From Candidatus Dadabacteria bacterium UBA1144 (GTDB lineage Bacteria > Desulfobacterota_D > UBA1144), in assembly GCA_905181755.1 (NCBI GenBank), contig CAJIYY010000004.1:1-31020 (forward strand): a stretch of 31,020 bases of DNA, in the 5' to 3' direction. Of the stretch, positions 7,719 through 14,874 are shown one piece after another. The notes under the pieces were generated by a model. The model was not told the origin of the DNA, searched no databases, and saw nothing but the letters and a program-made list of their open reading frames with translations. How positions within the stretch are numbered: the first letter of the stretch is position 1; each line of letters begins with the position of its first letter. The translations under genes were made by a program, and so were the position numbers.

Positions 7719-9344
7719 ATGAATAAGATTGATTGGGAAGAAAAAAATAAAAATAAATTAAAAGAAAGGAAAGAAGAGTTTCGTACAACTTCAGATATTA
7801 AAATCGAGAGATTTTATACCAAAGAAGATGTTCCGGAAGATTTAGACAAGAAAAACTCTCTTCCTGGAGAGTTTCCTTTTACAAGAGGTGTCCAACCAAC
7901 TATGTACAGAGGAAGATTCTGGACAATGAGACAGTATGCAGGTTTTGGATCTGCAAAAGAAACAAATCAAAGGTTTAAGTATCTTCTTGATAAGGGTCAA
8001 ACTGGCCTTAGTGTTGCTTTTGATTTACCTACTCAGATGGGCTATGACTCAGATGCCCCTGTAAGTAAAGGGGAAGTTGGAAGAGTTGGAGTTGCAATTG
8101 ATTCTTTAAAGGACATGGAGATCTTGTTTCAGGGCATACCTTTAGATAAGGTTTCAACTTCGATGACAATTAACGCTACAGCTTCTATGTTGTTAGCTAT
8201 GTATATAGTGACTGCTGAGAAGCAAGGTGTTCCAGCTGACAAGATAATGGGAACAACTCAAAATGATTTATTAAAAGAATTTATTGCGAGAGGTACGTAT
8301 GCTTTTCCACCAAATCCTTCTGTGCAGATCAGCGTTGACTTGATGGAGTATTGCAAGGATTTTGTTCCAAAATGGAACCCTATTAGTGTTAGTGGTTACC
8401 ACATAAGAGAGGCTGGCTCAACTGCAGTACAAGAAGTAGCTTTTATGTTGGCCGACGCAATAGAGTATTTAAAAATTGCAAAAGAAAGAAAATTAGATAT
8501 TGAGGGGATATGTAAGAGAGTCTCATTCTTTTTTGCAGTTCATGGTAATTTTTTCGAGGAAATATCAAAATATCGTGCAGCGAGAAGAATATGGGCCAAT
8601 ATACTTAGGAGTGATTTTAATGTATTAAGCGATAGTGCCTGTAAGTTCCGAACTCATTCACAGACTGGTGGAGTTACTTTAACTGCACAGCAACCTTTAA
8701 ATAATATAGTCAGGACCGCTATGCAAGCTATGGCTGCAGTTCTTGGGGGTACTCAATCGCTCCATACTAATTCCTTTGATGAAGCTTTAGGTTTGCCAAC
8801 AGAAGAGTCTGCAACGATAGCACTTCGAACTCAGCAGATTATTGCTTATGAGTCCGGGGTGGGTAATACCATTGATCCCTTTGCGGGCTCCTATTTTGTT
8901 GAGAATTTAACTGATGAGATTGAGGAAAAAGTATATGAGTATTTGACGATTATAAAAGATAAAGGCGGAATGGTGAAGTGTATTGAAGATAATTATATAC
9001 AAAGTGAAATAGAGAACTCAGCTTATGATTTCCAAATTGAGCTTGAGAAGAAAGAACGAATTATTGTTGGAGTAAATGATTTTAAGGCTGACGAAGAAGA
9101 ATTACCTGCTATTCAAGGAATAGATAAGGATTTAGAGGAGAATCAAAATGCAGGGTTGGCAATTGTTAGAGCAGAAAGGAACAGTCAAAAAGTCAGCGAG
9201 TGCCTAGAGTCTTTACGAAAGGCGGCACAGAAGAAAGAAAACATAATGCCTAGCATATTAAGTGCTGTTAGAGAGTATTGTACTATAGGTGAAATGACCT
9301 CTGTACTAGAGTCAGTTCATGGAAGGTACAAAGGCTCAGGTTAG
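7719..9344 (+). CDS. methylmalonyl-CoA mutase, catalytic (large) subunit without B12-binding domain
   Basis: The 541-residue protein is the TIM-barrel subunit of an adenosylcobalamin-dependent acyl-CoA mutase, which interconverts (R)-methylmalonyl-CoA and succinyl-CoA. By alignment to the Propionibacterium enzyme I place its Tyr89 at Y73 (TMRQYAGFG), Thr195/Gln197 near T179/Q181 (GTTQND), Arg207 at R191 (FIARGTY) and Tyr243/His244 at Y227/H228 (SGYHIREAG). The Tyr+Arg pair fits methylmalonyl-CoA; isobutyryl- and hydroxyisobutyryl-CoA mutases replace the Arg with Gln. The protein ends at the GEMTSVLESVHGRYK helix, so the cobalamin-binding DxHxxG domain must be a separate subunit outside the window. 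It starts 2 bases after ispB and its tail overlaps rimI by 9 bases. It should work with the propionyl-CoA carboxylase at 23669-27266. Confidence 0.9.
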   Translation: MNKIDWEEKNKNKLKERKEEFRTTSDIKIERFYTKEDVPEDLDKKNSLPGEFPFTRGVQPTMYRGRFWTMRQYAGFGSAKETNQRFKYLLDKGQTGLSVAFDLPTQMGYDSDAPVSKGEVGRVGVAIDSLKDMEILFQGIPLDKVSTSMTINATASMLLAMYIVTAEKQGVPADKIMGTTQNDLLKEFIARGTYAFPPNPSVQISVDLMEYCKDFVPKWNPISVSGYHIREAGSTAVQEVAFMLADAIEYLKIAKERKLDIEGICKRVSFFFAVHGNFFEEISKYRAARRIWANILRSDFNVLSDSACKFRTHSQTGGVTLTAQQPLNNIVRTAMQAMAAVLGGTQSLHTNSFDEALGLPTEESATIALRTQQIIAYESGVGNTIDPFAGSYFVENLTDEIEEKVYEYLTIIKDKGGMVKCIEDNYIQSEIENSAYDFQIELEKKERIIVGVNDFKADEEELPAIQGIDKDLEENQNAGLAIVRAERNSQKVSECLESLRKAAQKKENIMPSILSAVREYCTIGEMTSVLESVHGRYKGSG

Positions 9345-9776
9345 TTCTTTGGACATCAATATGGCGTCCTCATTGTCAAGCGCATAATATTTCTTCCTAA
9401 TAGAGTCTATCCCAAACTGTAGTTTTTGATACAATTTTATAGCTGGAAGATTATCTTTTCTAACCTCCAAAAGAATTTTATTAATATTTAGTTGGGCAGC
9501 AATAATTTCTATTTCTTTTACTAGTGTTTCTCCAATTCTTTTTCTCCTTGCCTTTTTAGACACACCAATTCTTTGTATTTCAACGAAGTCTGTATAGTTT
9601 TGCGCAAATATATAGCCTAGAACCTGATTCTTTTCAATTAATAAGAGATTTATAGCATTTACATGATTTATCTGGTCTTCTATGATTTTTTTTGACCAAC
9701 AATCTTTAAATACATCTCTTTCTAACTTGCTGATGGTTGTAAAATCACTAAAATTAATTTTTCTAATTGAGTCCAT
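9336..9776 (-). CDS. rimI: RimI-type ribosomal protein alanine N-acetyltransferase (GNAT)
   Basis: A 146-residue single-domain GNAT protein. RimI acetylates the N-terminal alanine of ribosomal protein S18. Supporting pieces are the CWSKKIIEDQ segment (RimI 'W-S' motif), GYIFAQ, EIQRIGVSKKARRKRIGETLV for the acetyl-CoA loop, the LEVRKDNLPAIKLYQKLQFG motif, and a terminal KKYYALDNEDAILMSKEL. In the canonical R/Q-x-x-G-x-G/A loop the first glycine appears to be Arg (RRKRIGE), which is unusual but does not by itself rule out activity. The start ATG 9776 lies 27 bases from divergent queC, and the 3' end overlaps the mutase gene by 9 bases. Substrate is inferred from family only. Confidence 0.8.
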   Translation of the reverse strand: MDSIRKINFSDFTTISKLERDVFKDCWSKKIIEDQINHVNAINLLLIEKNQVLGYIFAQNYTDFVEIQRIGVSKKARRKRIGETLVKEIEIIAAQLNINKILLEVRKDNLPAIKLYQKLQFGIDSIRKKYYALDNEDAILMSKELT

Positions 9777-9803
9777 GAATATATAATATTATTGAACAAT
9801 TTT

Positions 9804-10535
9804 ATGAAACATGCATTAGTTATTTTAAGTGGTGGACAAGATTCAATAACATGCCTTTTCTGGGCTATTAGAAAAGGGTACAAATGTTCAGCCATAACTT
9901 TTGATTATGATCAGCTTCATAGTATTGAAGTTGAATCTGCAAAAAAAGCTGCACAACTAGCTCAAGTTGAAAATCATGAAGTCCTATCGATTGGCCCACT
10001 ATTCTCCGGAGACTCTCCTTTGACAAACAAGAAGATTCCCCTTGATCAGTTCCCGACACTAGAAGATTTTTCTGAAGGTATACAGAAAACTTTTGTCCCA
10101 GCTAGAAATTTATTATTTTTATCAATAGCCGCAAACAAAGCCTACTCAATGAATATCGACACAATGATTACTGGGATTTGCCAAGAGGATTTTGGTGGAT
10201 ACCCTGACTGCAGAAAAATCTTTGTAGAAAGCCTCGAGGAGACTATCTTTCTATCTATGGAAAGAAAGATAAAGATTTTAACGCCGCTCATAGATTTAAA
10301 GAAGTCAGAGATTGTATTGATGGCAAAAGAACTTCCAAGCCTATGCTGGAAGGCTCTCTCGTTTTCTCATACAAGCTATGATGGCAAATACCCGCCTACT
10401 TCTAATGACCATGCAAATTTATTGAGAGCAAGAGGGTTTGAAGAGGCTGGCTTTCCAGATCCTTTAGTGGAAAGAGCAGTTTCTGAGAATCTAATGGATT
10501 TTCCAAACACTAAGAATTATGAAATTAAAGATTAA
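9804..10535 (+). CDS. queC: QueC-family 7-cyano-7-deazaguanine synthase lacking the zinc cysteines
   Basis: QueC converts 7-carboxy-7-deazaguanine to preQ0 using ATP and ammonia, on the way to queuosine. ATG 9804 gives 243 residues; a TTG at 9792 adds four. The PP-loop SGGQDS (residues 9-14), the KTFVPARNLLFL segment and GICQEDFGGYPDCR are clear QueC features. The C-terminal region normally reads HTCY...PPCGxCHxC-LLRARGFEEAG. Here it reads SHTSYDGKYPPTSNDHANLL, and all four zinc ligands are changed: Ser191, Thr199, Asp202 and Asn205. FDYGQRH is also FDYDQLH, and VPGRN is VPARN. The reading frame is clean and alignable on both sides, so this is not a frameshift. It may be a zinc-independent subfamily or a changed activity. 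queE overlaps its end by 17 bases, supporting the pathway assignment. Confidence 0.8.
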   Translation: MKHALVILSGGQDSITCLFWAIRKGYKCSAITFDYDQLHSIEVESAKKAAQLAQVENHEVLSIGPLFSGDSPLTNKKIPLDQFPTLEDFSEGIQKTFVPARNLLFLSIAANKAYSMNIDTMITGICQEDFGGYPDCRKIFVESLEETIFLSMERKIKILTPLIDLKKSEIVLMAKELPSLCWKALSFSHTSYDGKYPPTSNDHANLLRARGFEEAGFPDPLVERAVSENLMDFPNTKNYEIKD

Positions 10536-11163
10536 CGAGATATTTTATTCTATACAGGGTGAAGGGCTTCAGGTTGGAGTTCCAACAATCTTTCTGCGAT
10601 TGTTTGGATGCAGTCTGCGCTGCTCATGGTGTGATTCTATGTACGCTGTAGAGGGTGATGATTATAGTGAAGATACAGTAGATAATATATTAAGTTCTAT
10701 AGAGGAAATTAGATGTAAAAATATCTGTATTACAGGCGGGGAACCGCTAGACCAACAAGAAGGTTTGGTATGTTTGGTAGATCAGTTATTAAAAAAAGAT
10801 TATAAAATTCTCCTTGAAACAGCAGGGTATATAAGTCCTATGCCAATATTTGAGGACCCTTCTGTTTTAATAAGCATGGATTGCAAATGTCCAGGTTCAG
10901 GAATGGTTAAAAAGACTAATTTTTCTATTCTTAGGTCTTTGGGACTAAAAGATCAGATAAAGTTTGTAATCAAAGACTTAACTGATTATGAATATGCAAG
11001 GAATGTAGTCCTAAAAAATAATTTTAGTGCAAAAGTAATCTTCCAACCTGTCTATGGGTCTAGCCTAAAGAACCTGGCTGATTTAACTCTCAAGGATAAT
11101 TTAGATGTAAGGGTCATTCCTCAGATTCATAAACTGATTTGGGGAGATATCAGAGGTGTATAA
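10519..11163 (+). CDS. queE: 7-carboxy-7-deazaguanine synthase
   Basis: QueE is the radical SAM enzyme that contracts 6-carboxytetrahydropterin to 7-carboxy-7-deazaguanine, the substrate of QueC. The 214-residue protein opens with the typical INEIFYSIQGEGLQVGVPTIFLRLFGC. Its cluster motif is C31-x3-C35-x2-C38 in GCSLRCSWCDS. ITGGEPL (about residues 73-79) is the SAM-binding GGEP motif, and the end RVIPQIHKLIW is the usual QueE tail. The start at ATG 10519 lies 17 bases inside queC, suggesting coupled translation. The preceding pathway enzymes (GTP cyclohydrolase I, QueD) are not in the window. Its last bases carry the GAGGTG ribosome site for the next gene, and its TAA overlaps a proposed ATT start. 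Confidence 0.93.
   Translation: MKLKINEIFYSIQGEGLQVGVPTIFLRLFGCSLRCSWCDSMYAVEGDDYSEDTVDNILSSIEEIRCKNICITGGEPLDQQEGLVCLVDQLLKKDYKILLETAGYISPMPIFEDPSVLISMDCKCPGSGMVKKTNFSILRSLGLKDQIKFVIKDLTDYEYARNVVLKNNFSAKVIFQPVYGSSLKNLADLTLKDNLDVRVIPQIHKLIWGDIRGV
11153..11158 (+). promoter_or_regulatory. ribosome binding site before a probable ATT start
   Basis: GAGGTG matches six bases of the anti-Shine-Dalgarno complement and lies inside the end of queE. No ATG, GTG or TTG follows at a usable distance in the frame of the next gene. The in-frame codon six bases after GAGG is ATT at 11163-11165, sharing its A with the queE TAA. It decides the start chosen for the sirtuin-like gene. Confidence 0.5.
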
Positions 11164-11858
11164 TTAAAAATATTGTTATTTTATTAGAAAAAAATTTTTA
11201 TATGGATGGAGAATTAGAGAAGCTCTTAAGTTATGAATTAAGACCTGAAATTAAAAGTTTCAGATCGGATCAAAATACAAGGTATAAGTTTTTGGATTAC
11301 TTTGGAAAGGTTTTTGAAAAGTTGGGCGTATTGAATTTGTCGTCTAATTATAAAAAAATACTTAATATAGAGAAATCAGATCAAGTTTTGGGAATAATAA
11401 ATCTAAATATTGATGGCCTTCTAAAGATTAATGGGGCTCAAAAACTTATAGAACTTGAAGGTAATGTTAACTGGTTTTACTGTTCTGAATGTGGAATGGA
11501 TAAAGAGAGTAGATTAATTATTGAAAATGAAGATGAGTATATTTGTAACTCTTGTGGTCAGAATATACTCAAACCCAGCATTCCATTCATTGGTCAAGAG
11601 TTCTCTCAGTGGGATTTAAGGGACTCTTGGATGATGTTGAATGGATGCGAGAATTTGATAATTTTTGCAGACAATTTTCTCTCACCTGTTACCATTTCTT
11701 TTATTGATATTATCGAAAGAAGGACAAAAAATACTACAATAGCTTGTTCGAGTTCTATGGAATCGGATTTTTCTTTTGAAAGGACTAACTTTATCTATGA
11801 TAACAATGAAGGATATCTAGACTCAATCAATGATATTTTGGGGGATAATTTAGTTTGA
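11163..11858 (+). CDS. degenerate sirtuin-like (Sir2-fold) protein, probable ATT start
   Basis: Sirtuins are NAD-dependent protein deacylases. From the proposed ATT start this protein is 231 residues, a normal sirtuin length, and opens KNIVILLEKNF where sirtuins have a strand followed by GAGxS; the GAG motif is gone. It then shows NLNIDGLLKINGAQKLIELEGN, matching TQNIDGLHxxAG...LHG, but the catalytic His is Glu (E99), and the conserved Gln and the His after GL are lost. The zinc ribbon is kept: C107/C110 (YCSECG) and C128/C131 (ICNSCG), then LKPSIPFIGQ for the LRPxVVxFGE segment. The later GTS nucleotide motif is absent. It probably does not bind NAD in the usual way. Alternative starts are ATG 11202, which cuts the first strand, and TTG 11139 without a ribosome site. 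It sits between queE and thyX, overlapping thyX by 4 bases. Confidence 0.6.
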   Translation: MKNIVILLEKNFYMDGELEKLLSYELRPEIKSFRSDQNTRYKFLDYFGKVFEKLGVLNLSSNYKKILNIEKSDQVLGIINLNIDGLLKINGAQKLIELEGNVNWFYCSECGMDKESRLIIENEDEYICNSCGQNILKPSIPFIGQEFSQWDLRDSWMMLNGCENLIIFADNFLSPVTISFIDIIERRTKNTTIACSSSMESDFSFERTNFIYDNNEGYLDSINDILGDNLV

Positions 11859-12526
11859 ATATAAGATTGGTAAGTTTTTCTAAGCCAACAGAGGAATTTT
11901 TAGAAGACGGAATTTCTAACATACAGGAGCTAGTAGCTTTTTGTGCAAGAGTATCAAATCCATCAAATCAAATAAATAACGAGACAAGCGAAAAGCTTAT
12001 TAACTATTTGATAAGCAATAAGCATTGGTCACCTCTTGAAATGGTAAGCGCATGTATAGAGATTGAGACTACAAGGGACATAGCTAGGCAAATATTGCGT
12101 CATAGATCCTTTAGCTTCCAAGAGTTTAGTCAAAGATATGCAGACCCAACAAAAGATTTATCTTTTGTTATAAGAGATGCAAGACTTCAAGATACTAAGA
12201 ATAGGCAGAACTCTTTGGAAACAAATGATTTAGAATTATCAGATCAGTGGAGAGAAAAACAGAAAGAGCTTATAGCTCTAGCCAAAGAAACATATGTTTG
12301 GGCTATTGATAAAGGAATAGCGAAGGAACAAGCCAGGTCAGTCCTTCCAGAAGGAAATACTGTAAGTAGGATGTACATGAATGGGACTATTAGGAGCTGG
12401 GTTCATTATATAGAACTCAGAAGCTCTAATGGCACACAAAAGGAGCATATGGATATTGCAATTGCCATAGCCAATGTAATTAGTGAGATATTCCCTATGG
12501 CAAAGAATCTTTCCAAGAATCCTTAA
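11855..12526 (+). CDS. thyX: flavin-dependent thymidylate synthase (TTG start)
   Basis: ThyX makes dTMP from dUMP using methylenetetrahydrofolate, FAD and NADPH, without releasing dihydrofolate. The 223-residue protein has the diagnostic RHR-x7-S motif as R82-H83-R84...S92 in LRHRSFSFQEFSQRYADP. Also seen are KHWSPLEM (substrate region), EQARSVLPEGN and the C-terminal SWVHYIELRSSNGTQKEH. The start is TTG 11855, overlapping the stop of the preceding gene (TTGA) with GGGGGA about 10 bases upstream; no ATG is available nearby. It ends the queC-queE-sirtuin-like-thyX operon, and its stop overlaps the convergent minus-strand gene by 4 bases. Confidence 0.94.
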   Translation: MNIRLVSFSKPTEEFLEDGISNIQELVAFCARVSNPSNQINNETSEKLINYLISNKHWSPLEMVSACIEIETTRDIARQILRHRSFSFQEFSQRYADPTKDLSFVIRDARLQDTKNRQNSLETNDLELSDQWREKQKELIALAKETYVWAIDKGIAKEQARSVLPEGNTVSRMYMNGTIRSWVHYIELRSSNGTQKEHMDIAIAIANVISEIFPMAKNLSKNP

Positions 12527-13458
12527 TCTTCAAGGCTGATTATGTTAATTTTTTCCTTTGTTAGAAGCTCTAGGTTGTCGTTTTTTTCCAGCATGTAAGT
12601 TATTACTCTCTTAATCTTTGTTCCAGTAAGTTCGGAAAACTTAACTTTGTTAACATAGCAAATATTTATTAACTCTTTTAGGCTTGTCTTGTCTATTATC
12701 AAGTTGACTGGCATTAATTCATTCGAATGAGAAATTAAAGAATCCAAAGAAGAATTATTCGTAAACTTACTTTTAAATTGAAGAAGTAAGAGGTTTAATG
12801 TTTTTGAGAACAGGTCTTTCTCAAGATAGAGAGATGTAGAAAATTCATTTTTACCAAAAGATAGAAAAACAGGACTATTTTTTTTGATAAAGTTATCTAA
12901 ATCTTCTATTCTGTAATGATTGATTTTGCTCCCATGTAAGAAAGAAATTTCTTCAGATCTGGAGATTTTTATTTCGTTGTCTTCTTTGTTCGGGCTTCTT
13001 TTAGACAGTAGACCTATCTTGTAGATACTTTGAAGTGAAATACATCTATTTTTTAACTCCTTTGAGTTTTTGAAGTTCTTTATCGATATTATTTGCTTAT
13101 CCTTGGTAATGTTTTGTAGGACATGGTTATCTTCTATGTCATTAACGGCATCTACGATGATGATATCAAAATCTAAATTAAATTGAATATCGAGCAATGT
13201 CTTCTTGTTTGCGAAGTTCATAGATGAGCCCATCTGTGCCAATGAAGACTCTAATATGTAAGATTCCAGACAGTTAGCGGAGATACTTAAAATCTTCTTA
13301 TTTATAATATTATTCTTAGTCAAATAGGATTTTATATAGTCAATATTTGACGATATATCATTGAAAGTGAGCTGTTTCCAGTTCATTCCATCTAGCAATT
13401 GGTATGCTAATGCGGCACCATTTTTCTTTAGAATTCGTTCTATAAGTTCAATCTTCAT
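12523..13458 (-). CDS. degenerate adenylate-forming (acyl-CoA synthetase-like) protein
   Basis: I recognise this 311-residue protein only weakly. Its first 100 residues look like the N-terminal subdomain of ANL-superfamily acyl-CoA synthetases: GMNWKQLTFNDISSNIDYI, then KKILSISANCLESYILESSL, then an MGSSMNFANKKTLLDIQF segment where family members have GAVxVPLxPT, and FDIIIVDA. The adenylation P-loop (YTSGTTGxPKG) should follow; the aligned place reads EISFLHGSKINHYRIEDLDN, so the motif is lost. The core and the C-terminal catalytic lysine domain are also missing, since intact enzymes have 500-600 residues. The frame is open throughout with normal base composition, so it is a maintained short protein rather than an obvious decayed gene. 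No partner is evident: it is convergent with thyX (4-base overlap) and divergent from the tRNA nucleotidyltransferase. Function unknown. Confidence 0.4.
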   Translation of the reverse strand: MKIELIERILKKNGAALAYQLLDGMNWKQLTFNDISSNIDYIKSYLTKNNIINKKILSISANCLESYILESSLAQMGSSMNFANKKTLLDIQFNLDFDIIIVDAVNDIEDNHVLQNITKDKQIISIKNFKNSKELKNRCISLQSIYKIGLLSKRSPNKEDNEIKISRSEEISFLHGSKINHYRIEDLDNFIKKNSPVFLSFGKNEFSTSLYLEKDLFSKTLNLLLLQFKSKFTNNSSLDSLISHSNELMPVNLIIDKTSLKELINICYVNKVKFSELTGTKIKRVITYMLEKNDNLELLTKEKINIISLED

Positions 13459-13470
13459 TTTATGGGTTAT

Positions 13471-13498
13471 TTAAACTAGATTTTGTCTATAGTATACT
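13471..13498 (+). promoter_or_regulatory. weak candidate promoter for the tRNA nucleotidyltransferase operon
   Basis: TTAAAC (13471-13476) and TATACT (13493-13498) are 16 bases apart in the 66-base divergent gap. The -10 is good and the -35 poor. A transcript would begin near 13505, about 20 bases before ATG 13525. The -10 lies within the palindrome AGTATACT (13491-13498), which may be chance. Confidence 0.28.
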
Positions 13499-13524
13499 TT
13501 AGTAGCGGTTAAAGCAATATAAAA

Positions 13525-14874
13525 ATGAAACTTTTCAATCAACTATTAAAGGATAATCTTAAATTTAAAGCGGCGAAGTCTATTGTTTCCGAACTTAAAA
13601 ATAATGGCCATCAGGCCTTTATTGTTGGTGGTGCTGTTAGGGACTTGTGTATGAATGTGGAGCCCTCAGAGTTTGATATTTCTACTTCTGCAAGACCTGA
13701 CGAGATTAAAAAGATTTTCAAGAGAACTAAACCTGTAGGTCAATCATTTGGCGTCATGTTGGTTATTCAAGATGATATGTTTTTTGAAGTTGCAACCTTC
13801 AGAGAGGACATGGAATATGAGGATGGAAGGCACCCAGTCGAGGTCAAATATACTAAGAGTTGTAAGGAGGATATTCAAAGACGAGACTTTACTATTAATG
13901 GTCTTTTGTTGGATCCTGATACGCTTGAAGTAACTGATTTTTCGAATGGACTTGAAGATATAGAGTCAAAGACCCTTAGCACTATAGGTAACCCTAAGGA
14001 GAGATTTTTAGAAGATAATTTAAGGATTTTGAGAGCGGTAAGGTTTTCAAACAAGTACGATTTAAAGATTGAGAAAGAAACAGAATCTGAAATAATTAAT
14101 ATGGCTGACAAGATACAAAACGTCAGCGCTGAAAGGATAAGAGAGGAGTTTGTAAAAATAATTACAGGCAAGAACTCAGGAAGAGGCCTTAGAGTCTTAA
14201 GTGATTATGGGCTCATGAAATATATCATTCCTGAAATTGAAGAACTAAAGGGAGTAGCTCAACCACCTGAGTTTCACCCAGAAGGAGATGTCTTTGTGCA
14301 TACCTGTTTAGTCCTAGATAAATTAGAAGAAGACGGAGAGTTCTTATCAACATTGGCTTTAGGGGCTCTTCTTCATGATATAGGAAAGCCTCAAACCTAC
14401 ACAAAGACGGATAGGGTGAGATTTAACAGACATGAATATGTCGGAGCATCTATGGCTGAGAAAATTTGTAAAAGATTGAAGTTCTCTAATAAACAAATAG
14501 CGGATATCAAACTATTAGTTGCTGAGCATATGAAATTTGGCAATATCAAAGATATGAAAAAAAGTACTTTTAAAAAATTTGTTTCTATTGATAATTTTGA
14601 CCTGCATTTAAGACTTCATAAGGCTGATTGCTTAGCCAGTCATGGAGACTTAAGTCTTCTTGATTTTACAAATAACAAGATTGAAGAATTAAGCAATGAG
14701 CCAATTAAGCCTGACCCACTCGTTAATGGAGATGATTTGATTAGTCTGGGCCTTGAGCCTGGACCAAAATTTAAAGAAATCCTATTGGAAATATTCGATG
14801 AACAGCTGGAAGGAAGTGTTACAATGAAAGAAGAAGGACTTAAGCTTGCTAAAAAGCTAATTCAGAAATTATGA
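13525..14874 (+). CDS. tRNA nucleotidyltransferase / poly(A) polymerase family with HD domain
   Basis: Class II nucleotidyltransferases add CCA, CC, A or poly(A) to RNA 3' ends. The 449-residue protein has GGAVRD (35-40), the metal-binding motif E49-F-D51 in PSEFDISTSA, the RRDFTINGLL motif (119-128), the DNLRILRAVRF segment, and an HD phosphohydrolase domain from about residue 255 to 355 (ALLHDIGKP, H284-D285; later AEHMKF). The first catalytic carboxylate is Glu rather than the usual Asp (DxD), a conservative oddity. It could be a complete CCA enzyme, one half of a split CC/A pair, or a poly(A) polymerase; this cannot be settled by eye. The tRNA-Gln in this window has no encoded CCA, so some CCA-adding activity is needed. 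The oxidoreductase gene overlaps its end by 4 bases (ATGA). Confidence 0.87.
   Translation: MKLFNQLLKDNLKFKAAKSIVSELKNNGHQAFIVGGAVRDLCMNVEPSEFDISTSARPDEIKKIFKRTKPVGQSFGVMLVIQDDMFFEVATFREDMEYEDGRHPVEVKYTKSCKEDIQRRDFTINGLLLDPDTLEVTDFSNGLEDIESKTLSTIGNPKERFLEDNLRILRAVRFSNKYDLKIEKETESEIINMADKIQNVSAERIREEFVKIITGKNSGRGLRVLSDYGLMKYIIPEIEELKGVAQPPEFHPEGDVFVHTCLVLDKLEEDGEFLSTLALGALLHDIGKPQTYTKTDRVRFNRHEYVGASMAEKICKRLKFSNKQIADIKLLVAEHMKFGNIKDMKKSTFKKFVSIDNFDLHLRLHKADCLASHGDLSLLDFTNNKIEELSNEPIKPDPLVNGDDLISLGLEPGPKFKEILLEIFDEQLEGSVTMKEEGLKLAKKLIQKL

Noticed and set aside
8313..8333. In the mutase, PSVQIS appears where homologues read PSMRII, suggesting loss of the carboxylate-binding arginine.
   Set aside because: Counting from the conserved TxQND motif puts catalytic Arg207 at FIARGTY (R191 here), which is intact. 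PSVQ is a different, non-catalytic position.
9792..9803. Upstream TTG start for queC adding four residues.
   Set aside because: ATG 9804 matches the family start directly before the PP-loop strand, and no ribosome site favours the TTG.
9804..12526. queC-queE with thyX as part of a DNA-modification or phage-type deazaguanine island.
   Set aside because: No dpd genes, restriction genes, integrase or phage genes are present. The surrounding genes are housekeeping, so an ordinary queuosine role is more likely.
13491..13498. AGTATACT palindrome in the gap upstream of the tRNA nucleotidyltransferase gene.
   Set aside because: Eight bases is too short to claim an operator. It coincides with the candidate -10 hexamer.
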